A stretch of DNA of 64,000 nucleotides from Bacillota bacterium (GCA_023390175.1 JAEWDK010000024.1:124001-188000), one strand, 5' to 3'. Positions 32,100 through 42,444 are shown, counted from the first letter of the stretch. Notes: generated from the sequence alone by a model not told the origin. Program-made: numbers and translations.

Positions 32100-32933
32100 A
32101 TGAAATTTACAAAAATGCAGGGAATCGGCAATGATTACATCTATATAAACTGCTTTGAACAAAAGGTTGAGCACCCTTCCGAGCTTTCCGTCAGGCTGAG
32201 CGAACGGCACTTCGGGATCGGGTCCGACGGCATTATCCTGATCGAACCCTCTGAAACTGCCGATTGTCGCATGGATATTTATAATGCCGACGGTTCACAG
32301 GCTATGATGTGCGGCAATGGAATCCGATGTGTCGGAAAATATGTTTATGAGCGAGGAATTGCAAAGAAGGAAGTTTTGAAAGTTGACACAATGAGCGGAA
32401 TAAAAACGCTTCGGCTTGCGGTGCAAAACGGAGTCGTGACTTCCGTAACGGTGGATATGGGTAAGCCGGGTTTGGATGCAAATGATATTCCCGCCACTTT
32501 GCGTACCGGTGAAATTATTGACGAGCCGATTCTAATTGACGGTGAGGAATACCGCATTACCTGTGTCTCAATGGGGAACCCGCACTGTGTTGTTTTTGTT
32601 GAAGATGTGAATAGAATTCAAATAGAAACGATTGGGCCAAAACTGGAGAAAAATAACATTTTCCCCCAAAGGGCAAATGTTGAATTTATTCAAATAGTGA
32701 ATAAAAATGAAATAAATATGCGCGTATGGGAACGCGGTTCAGGTGAAACATGGGCTTGCGGAACCGGCGCCTGTGCCGCTGCGGTTGCCAGCGCGGTAAA
32801 CAAAAAAACCGGGCGCAGTGTGCAGGTCCATCTAAAAGGCGGCGATCTGAGCATTGACTGGGACGAAAACACAGGCTCTGTTTTTATGAAAGGCCCGGCC
32901 GAGTTTGTTTTTGACGGAACCATTGAAATCTGA
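32100..32933 (+). CDS. dapF: Diaminopimelate epimerase
   Basis: A 277-residue PLP-independent epimerase that converts LL- to meso-diaminopimelate for peptidoglycan and lysine. The two catalytic Cys are in MMCGNGIRCVGKYV (about 75) and ETWACGTGACAAAVA (about 220). It opens with KFTKMQGIGNDYIYI. The ATG at 32100 has AAGGGGGTGAT 8 nt upstream. Its partner dapL follows 46 nt later with its own promoter. Confidence 0.96.
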   Translation: MKFTKMQGIGNDYIYINCFEQKVEHPSELSVRLSERHFGIGSDGIILIEPSETADCRMDIYNADGSQAMMCGNGIRCVGKYVYERGIAKKEVLKVDTMSGIKTLRLAVQNGVVTSVTVDMGKPGLDANDIPATLRTGEIIDEPILIDGEEYRITCVSMGNPHCVVFVEDVNRIQIETIGPKLEKNNIFPQRANVEFIQIVNKNEINMRVWERGSGETWACGTGACAAAVASAVNKKTGRSVQVHLKGGDLSIDWDENTGSVFMKGPAEFVFDGTIEI

Positions 32934-32939
32934 TATAAT
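32911..32939 (+). promoter_or_regulatory. Internal promoter for dapL
   Basis: TTGACG (32911-32916), 17 bp, then TATAAT (32934-32939) with a TGA extension. The -35 lies in the last codons of dapF and the -10 just past its stop. Confidence 0.85.
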
Positions 32940-32979
32940 GTATTAGTATGCAGTAGAATGAATGAAGGGACTGTGCGAA

Positions 32980-34200
32980 TTGGTAAAGGTAAATGAAAAT
33001 TTCGTAAAACTTCCTGCAAGTTATCTGTTTGTGGATATCGCTGCCAAGGTTGAAAAATTTTCCAAACAACATCCCGAGGTTGAAATTATTCGCTTGGGAA
33101 TCGGAGATGTAACACGTCCGCTGCCAAAAGCTGTTGTCAATGCAATGAAAGATGCGGCTGATGAAATGGGCGATGCGAAAACCTTCCGCGGTTACGGGCC
33201 GGAAGCAGGGTATGAATTTTTGCGCAGTGCCATAGCAGAAAATGACTTTTTAAAGCGCGGTGTGCAAATCGGAACGGATGAAATTTTTGTCAGCGACGGT
33301 GCAAAAAGCGATACCGGGAGCATCGGCGATATTTTTGGCGTGGATAACATAGTAGCGGTTTGTGATCCGGTTTATCCGGTTTATGTCGATACAAATGTGA
33401 TGACCGGCCGTGCGGGGGATTTTGAAGAGGGCAGGGGCTGGAGTAAAATTGTTTATATGCCCTGCTTAAAAGAAAATCATTTTCTTCCTGAACTTCCAAA
33501 GCAGCGGGCCGACCTGATTTACCTCTGCTTCCCGAACAATCCTTCCGGGGTTGGTATCAGCCGCGATGAACTGAAAAAGTGGGTGGATTACGCACTCGAA
33601 AATCATTCTGTTATCCTTTATGACGCCGCATATGAGGCGTATATTACCGAAGCGGATATGCCGCACAGTATTTATGAAATTGACGGCGCAAAAAAATGTG
33701 CCATCGAATTCAGAAGTTTTTCCAAAACCGCAGGCTTTACAGGCACACGCTGCGCGTTTACAGTAATTCCAAAGGAACTGGTTATTGACGGCGTTTCGAT
33801 GAATAAGCTGTGGAACAGGCGGCAATCAACCAAAATGAACGGTGTTTCATATGTGATTCAGCGCGGTGCTCAGGCGGTTTATTTCGCTGAGGGAATGCGC
33901 GAAGTGCAGGAGAATATCGCTTATTATCAGGCGAATGCAAAGATTATCAGTGATGGGCTGAAGCAGGCGGGCTTTGAGGTTTACGGCGGCGTGAATTCAC
34001 CCTACATTTGGATGAAAACACCGAATCACCTCACTTCGTGGGAGTTCTTTGACTTGCTGCTTGAAAAAACAGGCGTTGTCGGTACCCCGGGCTCCGGTTT
34101 TGGAATCGGCGGCGAGGGCTATTTCCGCCTGACCTCCTTTAACACGAAAGAAAATACACAAAAAGCGGTTGAAAGAATTGTAAAATTCTTTAAATCATAA
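32980..34200 (+). CDS. dapL: LL-diaminopimelate aminotransferase
   Basis: About 406 residues. It is a PLP enzyme that turns tetrahydrodipicolinate directly into LL-diaminopimelate using glutamate, bypassing the acyl route (DapD/E or DapH/L-acetyl). VNENFVKLPASYLF at the start, LGIGDVTRPLPKAV, SDGAKSDTGSIGDIFG and the Schiff-base Lys in RSFSKTAGFTGTRC (about 255) are diagnostic. The TTG at 32980 is preferred because AAGGGA lies 9 nt upstream and it matches the family N-terminus; an ATG at 32962 has no site. Confidence 0.95.
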   Translation: MVKVNENFVKLPASYLFVDIAAKVEKFSKQHPEVEIIRLGIGDVTRPLPKAVVNAMKDAADEMGDAKTFRGYGPEAGYEFLRSAIAENDFLKRGVQIGTDEIFVSDGAKSDTGSIGDIFGVDNIVAVCDPVYPVYVDTNVMTGRAGDFEEGRGWSKIVYMPCLKENHFLPELPKQRADLIYLCFPNNPSGVGISRDELKKWVDYALENHSVILYDAAYEAYITEADMPHSIYEIDGAKKCAIEFRSFSKTAGFTGTRCAFTVIPKELVIDGVSMNKLWNRRQSTKMNGVSYVIQRGAQAVYFAEGMREVQENIAYYQANAKIISDGLKQAGFEVYGGVNSPYIWMKTPNHLTSWEFFDLLLEKTGVVGTPGSGFGIGGEGYFRLTSFNTKENTQKAVERIVKFFKS

Positions 34201-34241
34201 ATAATAGGAAGCTGCTTAATAAAAGAATGGTTGGTGATTAA

Positions 34242-35318
34242 ATGAAAGCATTGCTGATGCTTGAAAACGGAATGACTTATGAGGGCATAGGATTCGGAGA
34301 TGAAAAAGACGTTCTGTGTGAAGTCGTTTTTAACAGTGCTATGTGTGGTTACACAGAACTGTTGACGGATCCCTCCTATGCAGGACAAGGTGTTGTTATG
34401 ACATATCCGATGATTGGAAACTACGGAATTTGTTATGATGACGCGGAATCCGTAAAACCTTGGCTGAAAGCGTTTATTGTTCGTTCAGTTTCCGGAGTAG
34501 CCAGTAATTTTCGCTGTGATGTTGATTTGAATACATTTTTATTGCAAAATCATATTCCGGGAATTAAAGGGATAGATACTCGTTCTCTGACAAAGGTTCT
34601 GCGTGAAAGCGGTACGATGCGCGGTATGATTGTCTATGGCGATACGATTGATACCGCTGCGATGAAGCAGCAAATTGATGCATTTTCTATGGAATCCTGC
34701 GTCCCCGTTGTAAGCAACCGGGATTCTAAAGTGTATGGCGATGGCTCCGTTAAAATTGCACTTGCCGATTATGGAGTGAAAAGCAACATTATTCGTTCCC
34801 TCGTAAAGCGCGGCTGCACCGTGAAGTGCTTCCCGTACGACGCTTCCTTTGAAGATATGATGGCTTTTTCACCGGACGGCATCATGCTCTCCAATGGCCC
34901 GGGTGACCCGAAAGAATGCACGAAAGCAATTTCTGAACTGAAAAAAGTGTACGCGAACGGCATTCCTACCTTTGCTATTTGCCTTGGTCACCAGCTGATG
35001 GCTTTGTCGCAGGGCTTTGACACTTACAAATTAAAATACGGCCATAGAGGTATTAACCATCCTGTAAAAGATTTGGCGTCCAACAGGGTTTATATTACTT
35101 CTCAGAACCACGGCTTTGTGGTGAATGGCGATACAATTAATCCTTCAGTAGCCGACATCAGCTTTATTAGTATGAATGATGGCAGTATTGAGGGATTAAA
35201 CTATAAGAGCGGCAAAGTGTTTTCGGTGCAGTTCCATCCGGAGGCTTCCCCCGGGCCGCTTGACACGGGCTTTCTTTTTGATAAGTTTATGAATTTGATC
35301 GGAGGAGGCCAATTATGA
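34242..35318 (+). CDS. carA: Carbamoyl-phosphate synthase small (glutaminase) subunit
   Basis: A 358-residue protein. The N-terminal CarA domain (1-135; EVVFNSAMCGYTELLTDPSY) precedes a class I glutamine amidotransferase domain with the nucleophile Cys in FAICLGHQLMALS (about 245) and the His/Glu pair in VQFHPEASPGP (about 330). It frees ammonia from glutamine for CarB. A TTGGTGAT site lies 5 nt before the ATG. The stop overlaps the carB start by 4 nt. Confidence 0.97.
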   Translation: MKALLMLENGMTYEGIGFGDEKDVLCEVVFNSAMCGYTELLTDPSYAGQGVVMTYPMIGNYGICYDDAESVKPWLKAFIVRSVSGVASNFRCDVDLNTFLLQNHIPGIKGIDTRSLTKVLRESGTMRGMIVYGDTIDTAAMKQQIDAFSMESCVPVVSNRDSKVYGDGSVKIALADYGVKSNIIRSLVKRGCTVKCFPYDASFEDMMAFSPDGIMLSNGPGDPKECTKAISELKKVYANGIPTFAICLGHQLMALSQGFDTYKLKYGHRGINHPVKDLASNRVYITSQNHGFVVNGDTINPSVADISFISMNDGSIEGLNYKSGKVFSVQFHPEASPGPLDTGFLFDKFMNLIGGGQL

Positions 35319-38300
35319 AGAGACAGGAAATTAAAAAGGTAATTATCATCGGTTCCGGTCCGATTATCATTGGTCAGGCAGCCGAATTTGACTATGCGGG
35401 CACGCAAGCCTGCCGCGCGCTCCGTGAAGAGGGCGTAGAGGTTATCCTGATTAACTCAAACCCAGCTACCATTATGACGGACAAGCAAATTGCCGACAAG
35501 GTTTATATTGAGCCGTTAACCGTTGAAACGATTAAAAAGGTTATTTTGAAGGAGAATCCGGACAGTATTCTGCCGACGCTCGGTGGTCAGAACGCGCTCA
35601 ATCTTGCGGTTGAATTGGAAGAGTCCGGCTTCTTAAAAGAAAACAATGTGGAAATGATCGGCACCAATGCGGATACCATCCGTATGGCGGAAGACCGGGA
35701 GCTTTTCAAGGAGGCAATGGAGCGCATTAATCAGCCCTGTGCGGAAAGCGCAATTGCCGAAACAGTGGAAGACTGCATTAAAGTTGCAAAAAAAATCGGG
35801 TACCCCGTTATTGTACGCCCCGCTTACACCTTGGGCGGCAGCGGCGGCGGAATTGCAGCCGACGAGGAACAGCTGATTTCCATTTCAACGCTTGGGTTAC
35901 GCCTTAGCCGTGTGAATCAGGTTTTGATTGAACGTTCTATCTCCGGCTGGAAAGAAATTGAATATGAAGTGATGCGCGACCACAACGGCAACTGCATCAC
36001 AGTCTGCAATATGGAAAATTTCGACCCGGTCGGTGTTCACACCGGCGACTCCATTGTTGTTGCGCCGTGTCAAACCCTTGCGGACAAGGAAACGCAGATG
36101 CTGAGAAGCGCTTCGCTGGCCATTATTACCGAACTGAAGGTGGAGGGCGGCTGTAATGTACAGTTTGCGCTAAACCCGAAAAGCTTTGAATATTGCGTAA
36201 TCGAAGTGAATCCGCGTGTCAGCCGTTCTTCTGCACTCGCTTCCAAGGCAACAGGCTACCCGATTGCGAAGGTTGCTTCTAAAATCGCACTTGGTTATAC
36301 TTTGGATGAAATTCAGAACGCAATTACAAAAAAGACCTATGCCTGCTTTGAACCGACACTGGATTATTGCGTTGTAAAAATTCCAAAGTGGCCTTTTGAC
36401 AAGTTTGTTTACGCGAAGCGCAGTCTTGGTACACAGATGAAAGCGACAGGCGAAGTAATGGGAATTGCTCCGAATTTTGAGTGCGCTTTGATGAAATCCA
36501 TCCGTTCACTGGAACAGAACACATTCAGCCTGCTCGAGAAAAACCTGGCGAATCTTTCGGACAGCGAGTTGGAGCAGCGGCTGCATGAAGTGGATGACCG
36601 CAGATTATGGGTGGTTGCCGAAGCACTCCGCCGCGGAACATCCCCCGAAACAATCCATGAAATCACGAAGATTGACCCCTGGTTCCTTGACAAGCTTCTC
36701 TCTATTATTTATGTGGAAAAATCACTCGTTTCACAGCCGTTGGACAGGGAGCTGCTTTACAGAGCGAAGGACTTTGGGTTCCTTGATAAAACCATTTCAG
36801 AACTGAGCGGCACAAGTGTGGAACAAATCCGCAAGCTGGAAAAGGAATGGGATGTCATTCCGGTTTATAAAATGGTTGACACCTGCGCGGCGGAATTTGA
36901 TGCTGAAACGCCGTATTACTATTCCAGCTACGGAATTCAGAATGAATCCCAGCCGCAGTCGGACAGAAAAAAGGTATTGGTTATCGGTTCAGGCCCAATC
37001 CGAATTGGACAGGGCATTGAATTCGATTTCTGTTCCGTTCACAGTGTTTGGGCTTTACGAAATCTCGGATATGAAACAATTATTGTAAATAATAATCCGG
37101 AAACGGTAAGTACGGATTTTGATATTGCCGACAAGCTCTATTTTGAGCCTTTGACGGAAGAAGATGTCCTCCATATTGTCGAACTGGAAAAGCCGGACGG
37201 CGCGGTGGTGCAATTTGGCGGCCAAACCGCAATTAAGCTGGCAGGTGCGATTGAAAGCATGGGCATTCCGATTCTCGGTACCTCCTTTGACAGTATTGAC
37301 GCGGCGGAAGACAGGGAGCGGTTCGACGCGATTCTTTCGGAATGCGGAATTCCGCGCGCCGCGGGCCGGATGGTATTTACCTGCGACGAAGCCATCAAAG
37401 CTGCGAACGAACTCGGTTACCCGGTGCTGATTCGTCCGTCCTATGTGCTGGGCGGGCAGGGTATGCACATTGCGTATGCGGACGCCGACATTGTGGAGCA
37501 AATCGGAATCATTAACCGTATTGCGCAGGAACACCCCATTCTGGTTGATAAGTACATTATGGGCACTGAGGTGGAGGTCGATGCCGTGTGCGACGGAATC
37601 GACTCCGTAATCCCCGGAATCATGCAGCACATTGAGCGTGCCGGCGTTCATTCCGGCGACAGCATTTCGGTGTACCCGGCCATTGATGTCACGAAAGAGA
37701 TGCAGGACCTTATTGTGGAATACACACGCCGCCTTGCAATGTCATTGAAGGTAAAAGGCTTGCTCAACATTCAGTTTATTGTAAAAGACAATGAGGTGTA
37801 TGTAATTGAAGCAAATCCGCGCTCTTCCAGAACGGTTCCTTACATCAGTAAGGTTACCGGAATTCCGATTGTGCCGCTGGCGGTAAGCACATTTTTCGGC
37901 AAAACTCTGCCGGATATGGGCTATCACTATGGCTTGCAGCGGCAGCAGGATTTAATTGCCATTAAAATGCCCGTGTTTTCCTTTGAAAAATTATACGGTG
38001 CGGATGTAAACCTGGGGCCGGAGATGAAGTCGACCGGTGAAGTGCTTGGAATTGCAAAAACCTTTGATGAAGCGCTGATTAAGGCGTTCTACGGCGCAGG
38101 CGTTCACATGATTAAAAACGGCAAGGTTATTTTCACTGTAAAAAACAGCGACAAAGACGAAGCGCTGCCCATTGCCCGCGGACTTTATGACCTTGGCTGG
38201 ACAATATACGCAACGGCCGGCACTTCGGATTTCTTCAATGACAATGATATTCCGACCATCCGCACGAATAAGGTGGGTGCGGGCAAACCGGATATTCTTG

Positions 38301-38530
38301 ACCATATTACATCCGGAAAAATCAATCTGGTAATCAATACCCCTTCCAAAGGTGTAGTGCACAACCGTGACGGCTATAAAATCCGCAGGAACGCCGTAGA
38401 AGCCGGAATTCCGTGCTTAACGTCACTTGACACGGCCAATGCGTTCTTAACCTGTGCGCGTCATGTCGACACGACACAGCTTTCCGTAATCGACATCACA
38501 AAAGTATCCACATTCTTAAATTTCATCTAA
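35315..38530 (+). CDS. carB: Carbamoyl-phosphate synthase large subunit
   Basis: A full-length 1071-residue protein made of two homologous ATP-grasp halves (about 1-545 and 550-935; each starts with a GSGPI(I/R)IGQ motif) and a C-terminal MGS-like allosteric domain (about 935-1071). It makes carbamoyl phosphate from bicarbonate, ammonia and two ATP for pyrimidines and arginine. GGSGGGIA and GGQGMHIA loops and both ENPR-type metal motifs (EVNPRVSRSS, EANPRSSRT) are intact. Coupled to carA by an ATGA overlap, with GGAGGAGG upstream. Confidence 0.97.
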   Translation: MKRQEIKKVIIIGSGPIIIGQAAEFDYAGTQACRALREEGVEVILINSNPATIMTDKQIADKVYIEPLTVETIKKVILKENPDSILPTLGGQNALNLAVELEESGFLKENNVEMIGTNADTIRMAEDRELFKEAMERINQPCAESAIAETVEDCIKVAKKIGYPVIVRPAYTLGGSGGGIAADEEQLISISTLGLRLSRVNQVLIERSISGWKEIEYEVMRDHNGNCITVCNMENFDPVGVHTGDSIVVAPCQTLADKETQMLRSASLAIITELKVEGGCNVQFALNPKSFEYCVIEVNPRVSRSSALASKATGYPIAKVASKIALGYTLDEIQNAITKKTYACFEPTLDYCVVKIPKWPFDKFVYAKRSLGTQMKATGEVMGIAPNFECALMKSIRSLEQNTFSLLEKNLANLSDSELEQRLHEVDDRRLWVVAEALRRGTSPETIHEITKIDPWFLDKLLSIIYVEKSLVSQPLDRELLYRAKDFGFLDKTISELSGTSVEQIRKLEKEWDVIPVYKMVDTCAAEFDAETPYYYSSYGIQNESQPQSDRKKVLVIGSGPIRIGQGIEFDFCSVHSVWALRNLGYETIIVNNNPETVSTDFDIADKLYFEPLTEEDVLHIVELEKPDGAVVQFGGQTAIKLAGAIESMGIPILGTSFDSIDAAEDRERFDAILSECGIPRAAGRMVFTCDEAIKAANELGYPVLIRPSYVLGGQGMHIAYADADIVEQIGIINRIAQEHPILVDKYIMGTEVEVDAVCDGIDSVIPGIMQHIERAGVHSGDSISVYPAIDVTKEMQDLIVEYTRRLAMSLKVKGLLNIQFIVKDNEVYVIEANPRSSRTVPYISKVTGIPIVPLAVSTFFGKTLPDMGYHYGLQRQQDLIAIKMPVFSFEKLYGADVNLGPEMKSTGEVLGIAKTFDEALIKAFYGAGVHMIKNGKVIFTVKNSDKDEALPIARGLYDLGWTIYATAGTSDFFNDNDIPTIRTNKVGAGKPDILDHITSGKINLVINTPSKGVVHNRDGYKIRRNAVEAGIPCLTSLDTANAFLTCARHVDTTQLSVIDITKVSTFLNFI

Positions 38531-38577
38531 GTAATCACAGATTCCATCAAGTGCGCATCCTGCAGGGCTGATTTTTT

Positions 38578-38604
38578 TTGACAGGATGTGTACTGGAATA
38601 TATT
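38578..38604 (+). promoter_or_regulatory. Promoter of purC-purF-purB
   Basis: TTGACA (38578-38583) is followed by TATATT (38599-38604; 15-bp spacer) or TATTCA (17-bp spacer). A GCATCCTG/CAGGATGT inverted repeat (38554-38588) spans the -35 and a T run and could act in carB termination or as an operator. Confidence 0.6.
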
Positions 38605-38638
38605 CAATTGAATTAATATAATTATGGAGGAATTCAAA

Positions 38639-39343
38639 ATGAAAAAAACAGAACTTCTTTACGAGGGCAAAGCAAAAAAGGTTTACGCAACTGACGACAA
38701 AGATTACTGCATCGTTGATTATAAGGACGACGCAACCGCTTTTAACGGCCTGAAAAAAGGCACGATTACCGGCAAGGGCGTTGTCAATAATAAGATGTCT
38801 AACTATATGTTTAAAATGCTGGAAGAAAAGGGTATTAAAACTCATTTTGTTGAAGAGTTAAGCGACCGCGAAACTCTTGTGAAAAAGGTGCATATTGTTC
38901 CTTTGGAAGTAATTGTACGCAACAAAGCTGCCGGCAGCCTTGCCAAACGGCTCGGACTGGAGGAAGGCACCCCAATGAAGACCCCTGTTCTTGAGTTTTG
39001 CTACAAAAACGATGAGCTGGGCGACCCGATGGTAAACGAATATCATATTCTTGCCGCAGAATTTGCAACAAAAGAAGAAGTTGACCAAATCAGCAGTATG
39101 TCTTTGAAAATCAATGAAATCCTGCAAGAGTTTTTCCTTTCCGTAAATATTGAATTAATCGATTTTAAATTGGAATTTGGCCGCTGTGCCGACGGAATCA
39201 TCCTTGCGGATGAAATTTCCCCGGACACCTGCCGCTTTTGGGATGTAAATACCCACGAGAAGCTGGACAAAGACCGTTTCCGCAGGGATTTGGGCGGAGT
39301 CGAAGAAGCGTATGCCGAGGTTATGAGAAGAATCGGACTGTAA
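38639..39343 (+). CDS. purC: Phosphoribosylaminoimidazole-succinocarboxamide synthase
   Basis: A 234-residue SAICAR synthetase joining CAIR and aspartate in purine synthesis. It opens with KTELLYEGKAKKVYATDD and has EVIVRNKAAGSLAKRLG (about 93) and DFKLEFGR...LADEISPDTCRFWD (about 175-200), the nucleotide and substrate sites. The ATG at 38639 is set by ATGGAGGAA just upstream; the in-frame ATG at 38624 overlaps that site. purF follows after 21 nt. Confidence 0.96.
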   Translation: MKKTELLYEGKAKKVYATDDKDYCIVDYKDDATAFNGLKKGTITGKGVVNNKMSNYMFKMLEEKGIKTHFVEELSDRETLVKKVHIVPLEVIVRNKAAGSLAKRLGLEEGTPMKTPVLEFCYKNDELGDPMVNEYHILAAEFATKEEVDQISSMSLKINEILQEFFLSVNIELIDFKLEFGRCADGIILADEISPDTCRFWDVNTHEKLDKDRFRRDLGGVEEAYAEVMRRIGL

Positions 39344-39364
39344 TTTTGATAGGATGGTGAGCAT

Positions 39365-40825
39365 TTGAACTGTTCAGTAATGGACTACGATAGTTCCAAA
39401 CCGCACGAGGAATGCGGAGTTTTCGGCGTCTATTCAAACGGCGATTTAAACCCCGCATACATGGCTTATAACGGCCTTCTTGCTTTACAGCATAGGGGGC
39501 AAGAAAGCTGCGGAATTGCGGTCAGTGACCGTGGGGTCGTTTCCTACTCCAAGGATATGGGACTGGTTACGGAAGCCTTTAGTGACAAGACTTTAAATAG
39601 CCTTTCGGGCCAAATAGCGGTGGGGCATGTTCGTTACTCCACCGCCGGCGCCAGTGTACGGGAAAACGCTCAGCCGCTTGTTATGCGCTATATCAAAGGA
39701 ACGCTCGCAATTGCCCACAACGGAAATCTGACCAATGCATATGAACTGCGTCAGGTACTGGAGCACCGGGGCTGCATTTTTCAAACAACAATCGATACGG
39801 AAGTAATCGCTTATATTATTGCACGGGAACGTGTTGACGCTCCTTCTATTGAGGAAGCAGTTCATCGCGCTCTTCCAAAAATACAGGGCTCTTTTTCCCT
39901 TGTCATCATGAGTCCGCAAAAACTGATTGCGGCACGCGACCCCCACGGGTTCCGCCCGCTCTGCATCGGCCGCGTTGATGATTCTTATGTTTTTGCATCC
40001 GAAACCTGTGCGCTTGACGCGTGCGGCGCGGAGTTTGTACGCGACGTGGAACCCGGCGAAATTGTTGTTGTGGATGAACACGGACTGCGTTCCATCAAAG
40101 ACCCGGTCAGCACAAAAAAATCGCTCTGCGTTTTTGAGTACATTTATTTTGCCAGGACCGACAGTATGATTGACGGCATCAGCGTATATGAAGCCCGTAA
40201 GGAAGCGGGACGGCTGCTTGCAAGACAGCACCCGGTAGAGGCGGACATGGTAATCGGCGTGCCGGAATCCGGTATTGATGCCGCTATCGGTTACAGTGAA
40301 GAATCGGGGATTCCGTTCCAAAAGGGCATTGTTAAGAACACATACATCGGCCGTACCTTTATCAAGCCCAGCCAGTCCGAGCGGGAACGCAGTGTGCGCA
40401 TTAAACTGAATTCTCTTGCTTCCGCCGTAAAGGGAAAGCGCGTTGTCATGCTGGACGATTCCATTGTCCGCGGTACCACCAGCGCGCACCTTGTCACGAT
40501 GCTGAAGGATGCAGGTGCAACAGAGGTTCACCTCAGAATCAGTTCCCCTCCGTTTTTATGGCCCTGCTATTACGGTACAGATATCCCGTCAAAGGATGAC
40601 CTTATCGCGTGCCAGCACAGCGTGGAGGAAATTGGAAAGATGAGCTTTGCGGATTCCATCGAATTTTTAAATCTGGAAAATCTTCCGAAGATGCTTGGCG
40701 GCAGCTGTTCCGGTTATTGTGACGCCTGTTTTTCAGGCAAATATCCCGCACCTGTTCCGGATTATCAAACCGCGAGCAAGGACATGGACTACTGTACACC
40801 AATCAAACGATATAATAATTCGTAA
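39365..40825 (+). CDS. purF: Amidophosphoribosyltransferase
   Basis: About 486 residues. It catalyses the first step of purine synthesis, glutamine plus PRPP to phosphoribosylamine. The catalytic Cys in EECGVFGVY follows a short propeptide of 16 residues (11 if the ATG at 39383 were used, the same as in B. subtilis). The phosphoribosyl domain has VVMLDDSIVRGTT (about 360). The Cys residues of a 4Fe-4S cluster are visible (CYYGTD, LIACQH, CSGYCDAC), so this is the oxygen-sensitive form. The TTG at 39365 has AGGATGG upstream. Gene spacing supports a purC-purF-purB operon. Confidence 0.95.
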   Translation: MNCSVMDYDSSKPHEECGVFGVYSNGDLNPAYMAYNGLLALQHRGQESCGIAVSDRGVVSYSKDMGLVTEAFSDKTLNSLSGQIAVGHVRYSTAGASVRENAQPLVMRYIKGTLAIAHNGNLTNAYELRQVLEHRGCIFQTTIDTEVIAYIIARERVDAPSIEEAVHRALPKIQGSFSLVIMSPQKLIAARDPHGFRPLCIGRVDDSYVFASETCALDACGAEFVRDVEPGEIVVVDEHGLRSIKDPVSTKKSLCVFEYIYFARTDSMIDGISVYEARKEAGRLLARQHPVEADMVIGVPESGIDAAIGYSEESGIPFQKGIVKNTYIGRTFIKPSQSERERSVRIKLNSLASAVKGKRVVMLDDSIVRGTTSAHLVTMLKDAGATEVHLRISSPPFLWPCYYGTDIPSKDDLIACQHSVEEIGKMSFADSIEFLNLENLPKMLGGSCSGYCDACFSGKYPAPVPDYQTASKDMDYCTPIKRYNNS

Positions 40826-40853
40826 TAAATTCCTGTTTGGAGGAGAGTTAATA

Positions 40854-42284
40854 TTGAAGAACACTTATGAATCACCGCTGTCATCCCGCTATGCAGATAA
40901 AGAAATGAAGTACCTTTTTTCCCCGGACAAAAAATTCAGAACCTGGCGCCGGTTATGGATTGCTTTGGCTCAGGCGGAAAAGGAACTTGGATTAAATATT
41001 ACGCAGGAACAGATTGACGAGATGATTCAATTTCAGGATGATATCAACTATGAAGTTGCCGAAGCGCGTGAAAAGGAAGTACGGCATGATGTAATGTCAC
41101 ATGTTTACGCGTTTGGGCAGCAGTGCCCCAAGGCAATGCCAATCATTCATCTTGGCGCAACCTCCTGTTATGTCGGTGACAACACTGATATTATCATTAT
41201 GACCGACGCGATGAAGCTTGTAAGACAGAAGCTGGTCAGCGTAATCCGTGTACTCTCCCGTTTTGCGCTGGAATACAAAGCGCTGCCGACACTTGCATTC
41301 ACCCATTTTCAGCCGGCTCAGCCGACTACGGTAGGCAAACGCGCCACGCTTTGGATTCAGGATTTGATGATGGATTTAGAGGATGTGGAATATCAGCTCT
41401 CCAAAGCAAAGCTGCTGGGCTCCAAAGGAACAACGGGTACGCAGGCCAGTTTTTTGGAACTGTTTGACGGCGACCACGTCAAAGTAAAAAAGCTGGACAG
41501 TATTATTGCGGAGAAGATGGAATATAACGCCTGCTTCCCGGTGTCCGGTCAAACGTATTCCCGCAAGCTGGATTCACAGATGCTTTCCGTTTTGAGCGGA
41601 ATTGCACAAAGCGCGGCAAAGTTTTCGAATGACATCCGTCTTTTGCAGCACCTGAAGGAAGTGGAAGAACCATTTGAGAAAAACCAAATCGGCTCCTCTG
41701 CTATGGCATACAAACGCAACCCGATGCGCAGCGAGCGTATTGCGTCGCTTGCGCGTTATGTGATTGCCGACAGCCTGAATCCGGCCATTACCGAAGCAAC
41801 GCAGTGGTTTGAACGAACCCTTGATGATTCTGCCAATAAGCGAATCAGCGTTCCGGAAGCATTTTTGGCTGTGGATGGCATCTTGAATCTTTACATGAAT
41901 GTTGCCGACGGTCTGGTTGTGTACCCGAAAGTGATTGAACAGCACCTGCGCCGCGAACTGCCCTTTATGGCGACGGAGAACATTATGATGGACGCCGCAA
42001 AAAACGGTGCGGACCGCCAGCAGCTACACGAGCACATCCGTGTTCACTCCATGGCTGCTTCGAAGGTAGTCAAGGAAGAGGGCGGCGAAAACGACCTGCT
42101 GAGCCGCATTGCCGGCGACCCGATTTTCGGTGTTACACTGGAACAGCTGAATGCGATTGTCAGCCCGGAAAAATACGTAGGCAGGGCACCAAAACAAACG
42201 GAAGAGTTTATTTCCGAAGTTGTGAATCCTGCAGTCAGCGCATATGATTTTATACCGGAAGAAAAAGCGGAAATAAATTTATAA
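40854..42284 (+). CDS. purB: Adenylosuccinate lyase
   Basis: A 476-residue fumarase/aspartase-fold lyase acting twice in purine synthesis (SAICAR to AICAR, and adenylosuccinate to AMP). The signature loop is GSSAMAYKRNPMRSE (about 285), with HLGATSCYVGDNTD and THFQPAQPTTVGKR also seen. This longer form is typical of clostridia. The TTG at 40854 is set by GGAGGAGAG 7 nt upstream; a longer frame from 40695 overlaps purF and is rejected. It follows purF by 28 nt. Confidence 0.95.
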   Translation: MKNTYESPLSSRYADKEMKYLFSPDKKFRTWRRLWIALAQAEKELGLNITQEQIDEMIQFQDDINYEVAEAREKEVRHDVMSHVYAFGQQCPKAMPIIHLGATSCYVGDNTDIIIMTDAMKLVRQKLVSVIRVLSRFALEYKALPTLAFTHFQPAQPTTVGKRATLWIQDLMMDLEDVEYQLSKAKLLGSKGTTGTQASFLELFDGDHVKVKKLDSIIAEKMEYNACFPVSGQTYSRKLDSQMLSVLSGIAQSAAKFSNDIRLLQHLKEVEEPFEKNQIGSSAMAYKRNPMRSERIASLARYVIADSLNPAITEATQWFERTLDDSANKRISVPEAFLAVDGILNLYMNVADGLVVYPKVIEQHLRRELPFMATENIMMDAAKNGADRQQLHEHIRVHSMAASKVVKEEGGENDLLSRIAGDPIFGVTLEQLNAIVSPEKYVGRAPKQTEEFISEVVNPAVSAYDFIPEEKAEINL

Positions 42285-42326
42285 ATTTCCGTGAAATTCG
42301 GAAAAATCATTTATTCTTTTTTTACT

Positions 42327-42357
42327 TTGTTTTTGCGCTCATTTGTGATATTATAAT
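42327..42357 (+). promoter_or_regulatory. Promoter of purA
   Basis: TTGTTT (42327-42332) with TATTAT 16 bp downstream, overlapping a perfect TATAAT (42352-42357). The leader carries a hairpin, ACTGCCC/GGGCAGT (42377-42403), without a T run. Confidence 0.6.
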
Positions 42358-42444
42358 TGAGTTGTCATAATTAGTCACTGCCCAAATTCGGCCGCTGGGC
42401 AGTCAGGTCAGTTTCCGTTGCGGCACGGCGGAGTGAATGTTTAT